Source of the DNA: Candidatus Rokuibacteriota bacterium | GTDB lineage: Bacteria > Methylomirabilota > Methylomirabilia > Rokubacteriales > CSP1-6 | Assembly (NCBI GenBank): GCA_003220435.1 | Contig: QHSL01000096.1 | Coordinates: 1-47,378, forward strand | Length of the DNA stretch: 47,378 bases | Direction: 5' to 3' | Part shown: positions 1 to 7,105 of the stretch, piece after piece | Numbering within the stretch: the first letter of the stretch is position 1 | How the letters are laid out: every line of letters starts with the position of its first letter | The notes under the pieces: generated by a model | Seen by the model: only the letters and a program-made list of their open reading frames with translations | Database searches by the model: none | What the model was told of the DNA's origin: nothing | Position numbers and translations under genes: made by a program

Positions 1-901
1 AGAACATGAAGGGCGGCCTCGCGAGCATCATCATGACCGCCGAAGCCATTCGCCGCTCCGGCGTGCGGCTCGCCGGCGATCTCGTCGTCGCCTGCGTCGC
101 GGGTGAGACGCAGGGCGGCGAGGGCACGCACTACCTGATGGAGCGCGGGCTCCGGACCGATGCCGCGGTTGTCGCCGAACCCTTCGGCGCCGACCACCTC
201 GTCACCGTGCACTCCGGCATCGTGCACATGGCGATTCACGTGTACGGCGTGCACATCGGCCGCCTCGAAGGCACCGTAAACGCCGTCCACAAAATGACGG
301 CGGTCGTCGAGGCGCTGCGGCACGTGCAGTTCCGCCACACCCCTCGCCCCGACTTGCCAGCCTTTCCACGGCTCAACGTCGGCGGGATCCTCGGCGGGCG
401 CGGCCGCGACTACGTGCTGGTGGAGCCGCCGTACGTGCCGGACGTGTGCACGATCATCGCCGACGTCCATTTCGTCCCGGGCCAGACCGTCGACGGGATC
501 GTCGCCGACATCCGGCGCACGCTGGATCCGCTCGCCGCGCGGGATCCAGAGCTCCGCTACGAGATCGAGATCCCGCCGCCCGCTCGCCTCAAGGGCCGTC
601 GGCGACTCGTGATGGACCCGTTCGACATGCCGGTCGACGCGCCGATCGTTCAGGCGGTGGCGCGAAGCTATCGCGCGGTGACCGGAGGGGAGCCCAAGGC
701 CATCGGCGCCGTGCTCCCGCACTCGTACAGCGCCGACGACACCTGCCATCTCTGGAAGGCCGGCATCCCGTGCCTGCTGTACGGGCCGATGCGTGCGTGC
801 TGGTGAGCGAGATGGAGACGGTCACCCGGGTGCTGGCGGTGACCGCGCTCGACGTCTGCCGTCGAAAACCGGCCGAGCTGGCCCTGGCATCACGACTATG
901 A
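1..901 (+). pseudogene. M20 family metallopeptidase (ArgE/DapE type), 5' partial, frameshifted C-terminus
   Basis: The open frame from the left edge carries the M20 signature NMKGGLAS at its start (positions 3-26), followed by a lid domain and the late motif PHSYSADDTCHLW near 718-756. These are metal-dependent hydrolases that cleave peptide or N-acyl bonds. The frame ends early at 804-806 as LLYGPMRACW. The frame one base over continues from about 790 with DACVLVSEMETVTRVLAVTA and stops at 899-901, and it looks like the normal end of the family. A small segment between YGP and DAC therefore seems to be missing and the frame is shifted. The start of the gene lies outside the window. The family call is firm. 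Whether the break is real or an assembly error cannot be decided here. Confidence 0.75.
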
Positions 902-918
902 TGGTTGAAGGAGGACCC

Positions 919-1266
919 ATGGTCACCCTCGAGTTCCACGACCCATCCGGCGTCATCGCGGTGAAGCAGCCCCACGCGCCCCGCATCGCGAGCCTCGCGG
1001 GCAAGCGCGTCGGCTTCGTCAGCAACGAGCAGTGGCAGGCTTATCGCATGCTGCCGCTTCTCAAGAAGCTGCTCGAGGCCGACTTCCCCGGCATCGAGGT
1101 GCTACCGATCGACGCCTTCCCCCAGGGCAACGGAGTGATCGGCTCGGAGGAGACGGCGGCGCTCGTGAAGCAAAGCGGGGTCCAGGCGGTCATCGTCGGC
1201 AACGCGGCCTGAGGGTCCTGCGCCACTGCATGCGGCCGGGCGGCCGCTAGGCTCGCTCTCGGATGA
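919..1266 (+). CDS. Putative UGSC-family selenoprotein with in-frame UGA (Sec98)
   Basis: The ATG at 919 follows a strong ribosome site (AAGGAGG, 908-914). The frame runs 97 codons to a TGA at 1210 and ends in AVIVGNAA. If that TGA is read as selenocysteine, the next residues are GSCATACGRAAARLALG, stopping at TGA 1264-1266 (115 aa, Sec at residue 98). The result is the motif UGSC with a further Cys at 105. A family named UGSC (seleno)protein is known in which this position is U or C after a segment like LAGKRVGFVSN. A hairpin of bacterial SECIS type lies 19-34 nt past the TGA. The 3' end overlaps the convergent gene by 20 bp. Homologues probably continue further, so the C-terminus may be truncated. 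Function is unknown; a redox role is inferred from the motif. The alternative is a 97-residue protein ending at 1212. Confidence 0.7.
1210..1247 (+). promoter_or_regulatory. Putative bacterial SECIS element after the UGA codon
   Basis: After the in-frame TGA (1210-1212) comes a perfect 6-bp stem: GCGGCC (1232-1237), tetraloop GGGC (1238-1241), GGCCGC (1242-1247). The loop starts 25 nt after the UGA and its first bases are G. This fits the usual description of bacterial SECIS elements: a loop 16-37 nt downstream with G in the first two positions. In a GC-rich genome such a stem can arise by chance, so it counts mainly together with the UGSC coding context. Confidence 0.5.
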
Positions 1267-1468
1267 ACGCGCGGATGTCGTCGGCGATGTCGAGCAGCTT
1301 GGCCCACTGCTCCTTGTAGAGGGTGACCGGAAAGCGACCCAGGCCATACACCGAGACTCCCCCCTTTTCGCTGACCTTCATCGAGACGCCGCGCGTCGTC
1401 CTGGCCTTCAGCGAAGCGTTCTCGGCCTTGAGCCGCTCGACCTCCGCCCGGAGCTCGTCGTCGGCCAT
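1247..1468 (-). CDS. Small hypothetical protein with N-terminal coiled coil
   Basis: This 73-residue protein starts at ATG 1468. Residues 4-22 form a heptad-like coiled coil (DELRAEVERLKAENASLKAR). They are followed by a compact segment with KVSEKGGVSVYGLGRFPVTLY and an amphipathic C-terminal helix (KLLDIADDIRAFIRERA). It has no signal peptide or membrane segment, so it is probably cytoplasmic. It begins 5 nt past the stop of the amidohydrolase gene upstream in the same operon. Its end overlaps the recoded end of the UGSC gene by 20 bp. No function is recognised; the coding call rests on composition, operon spacing and protein-like sequence. Confidence 0.6.
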   Translation of the reverse strand: MADDELRAEVERLKAENASLKARTTRGVSMKVSEKGGVSVYGLGRFPVTLYKEQWAKLLDIADDIRAFIRERA

Positions 1469-1473
1469 CGTGG

Positions 1474-2277
1474 CTATCCCGGGAGATTCCAGCCGATCCA
1501 GTTGCAGACGGCGCGCCCCATGATCAGCTCCTTGTCCTTTGCCGAGAGCCAGGACAGCTCCTCGGTGAACATGGTGACGCACTGCCGCCACGAGCACGGC
1601 ATCCGCGTGATGTCGGTCCCCCAGAACATCCGTTCCGGACCGAACGCGTCGTAGAGCTTCCGGATGTGTCCGTGGATGTCGCGATACGGATAGGACTCGC
1701 TCGAATAGCTCGGCGCGCCCGTCGCCTTCAGCGCCACATTGCGATGCTTCGCCGCCGCGACGAGCGCCGGCAGGTTCGACCACGCGGCGTCGGGCCGCCC
1801 GAAGTGGTCGATGATCAGCTTGAGCCCGGGATGGCGCTCCGCGATCCGGCCGATGGTCTCCAGCAGCCCGGGCCCGAGCAGCGCGACCGCCAGCCCCGCG
1901 CGCTCGGCCGCCGGCCACAGCCAGTCGATCGTCCCGTCGGTCAGCCACGTCTTCTGGTGCGGTTGGAGCAACGCGAAGCGGAGCCCGCGCATCCCCGGCT
2001 GGCTCTTGACGGAGTCGACCAGCGAGCGGCTCTCCGGCTTGTCGAGCGGGAAGTTGCCCAGGATCGCCAGGCGGTTCGGGTGCTGGCGCGCCGCCTCGAC
2101 CGCCAGCGCGTTGGAATTGGGATCCCACCCGGGCGGATGAATCAGCGCCGCGTTGACGCCGCCTTCGTCCATCTCCTTCAGCACGTCGGCCGCGGTGAAG
2201 TCGGCGACCTGACGGTGGTTGGGATTCGTCGGCTTGTTGTTCTTCCAGATGTGGATCTGCGCATCGACGACCAGCAT
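1474..2277 (-). CDS. Amidohydrolase 2 family protein (TIM-barrel metal hydrolase)
   Basis: The 267-residue protein starts at ATG 2277 behind GGAAGGAG. It begins with MLVVDAQIHIW, the metal-binding DxH strand of amidohydrolase 2 (uracil decarboxylase-like) enzymes, here as DAQIH. Other family marks are LIIDHFGRP in the middle, for the second metal or substrate site, and FGPERMFWGTDITRMPC near the end, with the conserved Asp. Such enzymes hydrolyse or decarboxylate small cyclic or aromatic acids; the substrate is not predictable. It is the first gene of a two-gene minus-strand unit with the 73-residue protein. It has no signal peptide, so it is probably cytoplasmic. Confidence 0.85.
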   Translation of the reverse strand: MLVVDAQIHIWKNNKPTNPNHRQVADFTAADVLKEMDEGGVNAALIHPPGWDPNSNALAVEAARQHPNRLAILGNFPLDKPESRSLVDSVKSQPGMRGLRFALLQPHQKTWLTDGTIDWLWPAAERAGLAVALLGPGLLETIGRIAERHPGLKLIIDHFGRPDAAWSNLPALVAAAKHRNVALKATGAPSYSSESYPYRDIHGHIRKLYDAFGPERMFWGTDITRMPCSWRQCVTMFTEELSWLSAKDKELIMGRAVCNWIGWNLPG

Positions 2278-2400
2278 GGCGTGCTCCTTCCCGGCGCGGC
2301 CCGATGAGCCAACGCGTTGACGGTTCTTACTGCCGCTTTAGCCGAGATCGTGGCCATCTTCAAGTGCCGATGGTCAGAATCGGTCGGCGCCTGGAACAGT

Positions 2401-2429
2401 TTGACCCGCCCACGGCGGAACGATATGGC
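2401..2429 (+). promoter_or_regulatory. Candidate sigma-70-type promoter for the histidine kinase
   Basis: TTGACC (2401-2406), 17-nt spacer, TATGGC (2424-2429). It lies about 60 nt upstream of the kinase start, in the 211-nt divergent gap between the amidohydrolase and the kinase. The -35 box is good and the -10 box is moderate. Confidence 0.4.
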
Positions 2430-2488
2430 AGATCGCAACCGAAACAGCCCCTTACGAATCTGGCGCGCGGCGTGCACTCGAGTCGCTC

Positions 2489-4777
2489 GTGGAACTGCGC
2501 ATGCCTACTGTTCCGGCCGTCGAAGCACCGAGGGCGCTGCACCCTGAGCTGGCGGACGAACGCGTTCGGAGCGTTCGCAAGATCAACCTGGTCCGGCTCT
2601 GCGGCGTGTCCGCGTTTTTCCTCCTCTTCCTCGTGCTGGGCGGGCTCATGCGGATGCCCGCCTGGACGGGCAATCTCGAGCTCTTTGCCGTCTACTGGGT
2701 GATCACCTGTGGGGTGTTCTGGGCGAGCCGCCGCTTCGAGCGTCTCGCGCCATTCACCGGCGTCACCATCGCGCTCGTCGACATGCCCGTGGTGTTTCTC
2801 CTGCAGTGGGCCACGTTCCCGACCAGCCCGAGCGCGAGCGGCGTCGCCGGCTTCACCGTCGGTTTCTACGTGCTCCTCGTCATCCTGGCGGGGCTGTTCC
2901 TGGAGCGATGGTACATACTGTTCACGGCTGCGGTGGCCGCCGCGCTCGAGGTTCTGCTGCAGCACCTGGCAGACGTGAGCCTGGGCGCGATGATCTCGAC
3001 CCTGATCCTGCTCGCGCTGACCACGGTGGCGTGCACGTATTCGCGAGGCCGCCTCGTCGAGCTGGTCGCGCGCGTCGAAGCCGTCGCTCAGCACGAGACG
3101 GCCCGGCGGAGCGCCGAGGAGCGGTTGCGCGAGACGACCGGCCTTCTGGGCATCGCACAAACCCTGAGCGGGGTCACGGAGGTCCAGGAGGCGCTCCGGC
3201 GCATATGCCGTGAGTTGAGCCGCCTCATGGGCGCCGAGACCGTGGCCGCCTATCTCGTCGACCCGGAGCGAGCCAGCCTGCGTCCGACCGCCGCGTATCA
3301 CGTTCCGAAGGAGATGCTCCACGATTTGAGCACGACGCCGGTGCCACTCGCCGGCGTGGGTTTCGGCGATGCGCTCCAGTCGGGTCACCTGTTCTGGAGC
3401 GACAGCGTCCCCGAATCCTCCGACTTCGACTTCTGGCTCTTCCGAAGGTATCCGCACCAGTCCTCGCTCGTGGTCCCGTTGCTCGTCGACCATCGCGTCG
3501 CGGGCGCCTTCTACCTCGTCTGGTGGACGAGGCGGCGGACGTTCGATCGCGCCGCGATGACGCTGGTCGAGGCGATCGGACAGCAGGTCGGCAAGTTCAT
3601 CGAGAACGCCCGACTCTACGAGGAGCTCGAAAAGAACCAGCAGCGCCAGGCCCACGCCGAGCGCCTGCGGGCCCTGGGTGAGATGGCGGCGGGGGTCGCG
3701 CACGACTTCAACAACATGCTCGCGATCATCCTCGGACGGGCGGAGCTGCTCAGCGCTACGACGGACTCGCCGGACACGCGCCGCGCGCTCCGGTCTATCA
3801 CGACCGCGGCGCAGGACGGCGCCCGGACGGTCAAGCGCATCCAGGAGTTCACCCGGCGCAAACCGCCGCGGCCGCTCGAGCGGGTGGACCTCGGCGTGGT
3901 CGTCCGCGACGTCCTCGAGATGACCCGGGCCCGTTGGGAAGACCAGGCGCACGCCAGGGGGATCGGGTACGAGGTCCGTGTCGAGGGAGCTCCGGTGCCG
4001 CCGGTGATCGGGGATGCCGCCGATCTGCGCGAGGCGCTGACGAACCTCGTCTTCAACGCGCTCGACGCGATGGCGGCCGGAGGCCACCTGACAGTGCGGC
4101 TGGCCGAGGATGGGGAACGCGTCCGCTGCGAGGTGACCGACACCGGGGCGGGAATGACGCCGGATGTTCGCGAGCGCGTCTTCGAGCCGTTCTTCAGCAC
4201 CAAGCTCGAAAAGGGCAGCGGGCTCGGGCTCAGCGTCGTGTACGGGATCATCAAGCGGCTCGGCGGCGACATCCTGGTGGAGAGCACTCCCGGCATCGGC
4301 ACCACGTTCACGCTATGGCTGCCGATCGCCTTCGACGGGCCCGACCCGGCGACGCGCGACCGCCACGCGGTAACGCCTGTGCAGGCCGCGCGGGTCCTGG
4401 TAGTGGACGACGAGGCCGCCGTGCGCGAGGTGATCGGCGACATCCTGATGAGCGACGGTCATTCGGTGGTCTACTGTCCCGACGGAGCGTCTGCACTGCG
4501 CGCGCTGGAGGCCGACCCGTTCGACGCGGTCTTCACGGACCTGGGCATGCCGGGCCTCAGTGGATGGGACGTGGCCCGGGCCGTGAAGCGTCGGCGGCCC
4601 GGCACTCCGGTCAGCTTGATCACGGGCTGGGGTGACTCGGTCGACGCCACCGACGCCGCGCATCGCGGGGTCGACGTCCTGCTCTCCAAACCCTTCTCGA
4701 GCGCCGACATCCGGGAGGGTCTCGAGCGATGCCTGGCCTCGAACGGTCAGCGCCCCTCAGGGGCGACGAGCCCCTGA
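2489..4777 (+). CDS. Membrane hybrid sensor histidine kinase / response regulator
   Basis: The protein has 762 residues from GTG 2489; ATG 2501 is an equally possible start. Hydrophobic segments at about 38-55, 63-78, 90-110, 120-140, 143-162 and 165-182 form an N-terminal membrane sensor. A GAF-like domain follows (about 215-375). Next comes HisKA with His405 in AAGVAHDFNN, and a HATPase domain with N523, DTGAGM (551-556) and GSGLGLSVVYG. A receiver domain (about 634-748) has acidic pair D640/D641, phospho-acceptor D684 in FTDLGMPG, Thr712 and Lys734. It should autophosphorylate on His405 and pass phosphate to its own D684. No separate response regulator or DNA-binding partner is adjacent, so it is an orphan whose signal and output are unknown. 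It converges on the ThuA gene. Confidence 0.93.
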   Translation: MELRMPTVPAVEAPRALHPELADERVRSVRKINLVRLCGVSAFFLLFLVLGGLMRMPAWTGNLELFAVYWVITCGVFWASRRFERLAPFTGVTIALVDMPVVFLLQWATFPTSPSASGVAGFTVGFYVLLVILAGLFLERWYILFTAAVAAALEVLLQHLADVSLGAMISTLILLALTTVACTYSRGRLVELVARVEAVAQHETARRSAEERLRETTGLLGIAQTLSGVTEVQEALRRICRELSRLMGAETVAAYLVDPERASLRPTAAYHVPKEMLHDLSTTPVPLAGVGFGDALQSGHLFWSDSVPESSDFDFWLFRRYPHQSSLVVPLLVDHRVAGAFYLVWWTRRRTFDRAAMTLVEAIGQQVGKFIENARLYEELEKNQQRQAHAERLRALGEMAAGVAHDFNNMLAIILGRAELLSATTDSPDTRRALRSITTAAQDGARTVKRIQEFTRRKPPRPLERVDLGVVVRDVLEMTRARWEDQAHARGIGYEVRVEGAPVPPVIGDAADLREALTNLVFNALDAMAAGGHLTVRLAEDGERVRCEVTDTGAGMTPDVRERVFEPFFSTKLEKGSGLGLSVVYGIIKRLGGDILVESTPGIGTTFTLWLPIAFDGPDPATRDRHAVTPVQAARVLVVDDEAAVREVIGDILMSDGHSVVYCPDGASALRALEADPFDAVFTDLGMPGLSGWDVARAVKRRRPGTPVSLITGWGDSVDATDAAHRGVDVLLSKPFSSADIREGLERCLASNGQRPSGATSP

Positions 4778-4778
4778 G
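4756..4778. terminator. Stem-loop between convergent genes
   Basis: A perfect 9-bp stem, CTCAGGGGC (4756-4764), loop GACGA and GCCCCTGAG (4770-4778), includes the stop codon of the kinase and ends 3 nt before the stop of the convergent ThuA gene. No T-tract follows. It may act as a bidirectional terminator or 3'-end stabiliser. Confidence 0.4.
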
Positions 4779-4781
4779 CCG

Positions 4782-5591
4782 TCAGACGCCCACGCCCCAC
4801 GCGATCGCGTTGCGCAACAGCGTCAAGAAGGCGTCGCTCTCCCACGAGCCGCGGAACGTGAGCGGCGTCGAGTCCGTGGGGTCCACCGCCCGCCCCGCCC
4901 GGATGGCGGGGTTGTGGCAATGCCCCAGCGCGAAGTACGTGACGCCGCCCTGGCCGATCTGACGGGTGTAGCCGAGCACGCGGGTCTTGCCGTCAGACTG
5001 GAGCGAGGTGTCCCTGGGATACAGCGTGCCGATGGTCGGCGACGTCGCCTGCGCACCGTAGTCCGCGGTCAACAAGACCCGCGTCGAGGCCGGATGCTGG
5101 AGCTCGATGAAGTAGGGCTCGTCCTCGACGACGAACGATGGGCCGAGCCCTCGCGTCAGGCTCGTGGAGCCGTCGGCCACGTCGACGCGGATCTTGCAAA
5201 TCGGGGGATGCGTCAGAAAGTAGCTCCCGAGCAGCGCGTGGTGCTCGGTCTTCACGGTGCGGCGCTGCCGGGCGCCCTCGACTCGCTCGGCGCGACCGCC
5301 GCTGGTGCCGTGCAACCCGAGCCACCGTCCGCCATCCTCCAGCCAGCGTTGCAGGGCGCTGCACTGGGCGCCGTCGGGGTACGGGCCGGCCACGTACGTG
5401 ATCAGCAGCCGGCTCGCCGGCAGCCACTTCTCGACGTCTGCGAAGTCGTTCGCAACCGAGGCGGCGATGCCCAGCTCGGCCAGGAGCCCGAGCAGTCGCA
5501 GGCGGGCGTAGTCGTGGTCGTGCCCGGCGGCCGATCCAGGGGGAAAGCCGCCGGCGATGAGGTGCGCGCGGCCGAGCTTCGTCTCTGTCAT
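4782..5591 (-). CDS. ThuA-like (trehalose-utilisation fold) protein
   Basis: The 269-residue protein starts at ATG 5591 behind an AGGTGA ribosome site. It shows the pattern of ThuA domains, a class I glutamine amidotransferase-like fold: HDHDYARLRLLGLLAELG, then LLITYVAGPYPD, GRWLGLHGTSGG and LGSYFLTHPPICKIRV, and later YFALGHCHNPAIR. ThuA proteins are linked to sugar or glycoside metabolism, but their reactions are mostly unknown. No sugar genes are adjacent, so no substrate is assigned. It has no signal peptide. It is divergent from the isochorismatase-like gene, with 35 nt between starts. Confidence 0.8.
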   Translation of the reverse strand: MTETKLGRAHLIAGGFPPGSAAGHDHDYARLRLLGLLAELGIAASVANDFADVEKWLPASRLLITYVAGPYPDGAQCSALQRWLEDGGRWLGLHGTSGGRAERVEGARQRRTVKTEHHALLGSYFLTHPPICKIRVDVADGSTSLTRGLGPSFVVEDEPYFIELQHPASTRVLLTADYGAQATSPTIGTLYPRDTSLQSDGKTRVLGYTRQIGQGGVTYFALGHCHNPAIRAGRAVDPTDSTPLTFRGSWESDAFLTLLRNAIAWGVGV

Positions 5592-5612
5592 CGAATCACC
5601 TCGCGTCCAGTT

Positions 5613-5618
5613 TAGAAT
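5613..5618 (+). promoter_or_regulatory. -10 box of a probable leaderless promoter
   Basis: TAGAAT at 5613-5618 ends 8 nt before the ATG at 5627, and there is no Shine-Dalgarno sequence between them. Transcription would start at or next to the start codon. No clear -35 box is seen. Confidence 0.4.
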
Positions 5619-5626
5619 TCTGGGCC

Positions 5627-6241
5627 ATGACCACCAGAGCCACCGCCGATCGCATCGACGCTTCGCGCGCCGCCCTGATCGTCTACGACGCCTGCCGCCG
5701 CGCCCTGACCCCCGTCGATCCCGCGCGGCGCACGGCGATGCGACCCGTCCTCGACGCCTGGGTCGCCCTGATCGGCGCCTGCCGGGCACGCTCTATGCCC
5801 ATCATCTATACCACTCCGGTCAGCCGTGCGGACGGCGCCGACATCGTGCTGCTACCGACCGATCTCAGCGTCGAGACCGGGGTCCCGTCGCTCACCAACT
5901 GCGTCGAGGGCACGCCCGACGCCGGCTTTCCGGACGAGATCGCGCCTCGGCCCCAGGACTACGTGTACCTCAAGCGCCGCCCCAGCGCCTTCTACGGCAC
6001 CGGAGTGGCCGAGCTCCTGCGTACGCTCCGTCGTAGCGCGCTGGTGATCGGCGGCGGCGCCACGAATCGCGGCGTCGAGACCAGCGTGCGCGAGGCTTTC
6101 AGCATGGACCTCGACACCGTGGTCGTGCGCGAGTGCTGCTGGGGCGGCGACGCCGCTGCTCACGCCTACAGTCTCGACAAGTCCATGAAGATGTATGCGC
6201 GCGTCAGGACCCTGCAACAGGCTCTTGCCATGCTGGCGTAG
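5627..6241 (+). CDS. Isochorismatase-family hydrolase lacking the usual nucleophile Cys
   Basis: The 204-residue protein has the isochorismatase/cysteine hydrolase fold. Asp21 (IVYDACRR) and Lys116 (VYLKRRPSAFYGT) match two members of the Asp-Lys-Cys triad. The third position, normally Cys in a TNxCVE motif, is Gly149 in GGATNRGVETSVREAF. Nicotinamidases and carbamoylsarcosine hydrolases need that Cys. True isochorismatases (EntB/PhzD type) work without it, so an acid-catalysed vinyl-ether hydrolase or a non-canonical mechanism is possible. No siderophore or phenazine genes are nearby. Transcription appears leaderless. The gene stands alone between divergent and convergent neighbours. Confidence 0.82.
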   Translation: MTTRATADRIDASRAALIVYDACRRALTPVDPARRTAMRPVLDAWVALIGACRARSMPIIYTTPVSRADGADIVLLPTDLSVETGVPSLTNCVEGTPDAGFPDEIAPRPQDYVYLKRRPSAFYGTGVAELLRTLRRSALVIGGGATNRGVETSVREAFSMDLDTVVVRECCWGGDAAAHAYSLDKSMKMYARVRTLQQALAMLA

Positions 6242-6249
6242 CCGCGGGG

Positions 6250-6387
6250 TCGACACGTTCGGCCACTTCGAGCTCGAGCCCCGCCCCGGCGGCCGACCTC
6301 GACGACGGGGCCCGCGCGGCCTACGCGCGCTCCTACGACGGCTACCGGGCCGCGTACGCCGAACAGGTCGCGATCGAGAAGACGTGA
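6250..6387 (+). pseudogene. Possible short remnant of an FGGY-like kinase C-terminus
   Basis: This gap between two genes holds two short protein-like pieces in different frames: VDTFGHFELEPRPG (about 6249-6290) and DLDDGARAAYARSYDGYRAAY, ending AEQVAIEKT with a TGA at 6385-6387. Read together they faintly resemble the tail of FGGY sugar kinases (FEPDP...AYARYRALYP). This is weak pattern matching; the segment may be plain intergenic DNA. Nothing else is recognisable in 6242-6400. Confidence 0.2.
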
Positions 6388-6400
6388 GGTGCGCGCCGCA

Positions 6401-7105
6401 TCACTGACGCCGCTGGGCGGCGAGCCACTCCGCGGCCGAGGGCACGTTGGGATCGCGCGGCCGCAGATTGTAGTACGGCACCAGCGGGAAGTACGCGTCG
6501 GCCAGCCGGCGCAGCTCGGCGACGGGCTCGGGATGCAGATCGACGCGCAGGTCGACCAGCGCGTACGGCTCACGGTCCACCACGTAGATTCCGCTGGAGA
6601 CCTCACCGTTCGGCTGGCCGCCGGCGGCCTTTCCCGCCTCGAGCGATCTCAAGAGTCGCTCCCACAGCGCGAGACCGGCGCCGCGCTGGAAGGCGTCGAA
6701 CATGGCGTCGGCGACTCCCGCGCCCGCCACCATGTTGGCGGCGACGACCACGTTGCGATCGACGCGGTGACCGGCCCACGGCCTGTTGGCGGAGCCCGTG
6801 CGCGCGGCGGCCAGGCCCGTCACGTCCAGACACCCGAGCTGCCTCCGCTCGACGAACTGGTCGCTGGCGGCGATCTCCTCCAGCACGCGGGGCGCCGAGT
6901 GCCCGGCGCGCAGGAGATTCAGGCCGAGATGGCCCAGGCGCGGATTCGTGCTGGCCTGGGTGACGATCGCGCCCACGCCCGGGGCGACGTGAATGCAGCG
7001 CGAGCCGACCGCCATCTCGCTGGTCGCGATGGCGATCCCGAACATGCCGGTGCGCTCGCACCGGCCGATCAGCGAGAACGTCGTGAACTCGATGCCGACG
7101 GTCAA
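6401..7105 (-). CDS. DUF1028 family protein (Ntn-hydrolase-like)
   Basis: The 234-residue protein starts at TTG 7105 in a TTGA overlap with the stop of the alpha/beta hydrolase gene. It has the DUF1028 pattern: FTTFSLIGRCERTGMFGIAI at the start, then GVGAIVTQASTNPRLGHLGL, GHRVDRNVVVAANMVAGAG, and an aspartate-rich end (YALVDLRVDLHPEPVAELRR). The family adopts an N-terminal-nucleophile hydrolase fold, and some members sit with peptidases or amidases. Its substrate is unknown. It is the last gene of a five-gene minus-strand operon (11413 to 6401) that also holds an alpha/beta hydrolase, a proline racemase-family enzyme and two other catabolic enzymes. Confidence 0.85.
   Translation of the reverse strand: MTVGIEFTTFSLIGRCERTGMFGIAIATSEMAVGSRCIHVAPGVGAIVTQASTNPRLGHLGLNLLRAGHSAPRVLEEIAASDQFVERRQLGCLDVTGLAAARTGSANRPWAGHRVDRNVVVAANMVAGAGVADAMFDAFQRGAGLALWERLLRSLEAGKAAGGQPNGEVSSGIYVVDREPYALVDLRVDLHPEPVAELRRLADAYFPLVPYYNLRPRDPNVPSAAEWLAAQRRQ

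Noticed and set aside
804-806. Second possible selenocysteine UGA, in the M20 peptidase
   Set aside because: Read-through of this TGA gives no family-like sequence, while another frame gives the expected C-terminus. A frameshift explains it better.
1264-1266. A further Sec codon at the end of the UGSC frame
   Set aside because: Reading past TGA 1264 gives Arg/Cys-rich sequence with no resemblance to the family and lies antisense to the 73-residue gene.
2360-4087. Long minus-strand open frame opposite the histidine kinase
   Set aside because: It is antisense to clear HisKA and GAF coding and has biased Arg/Glu/His composition.
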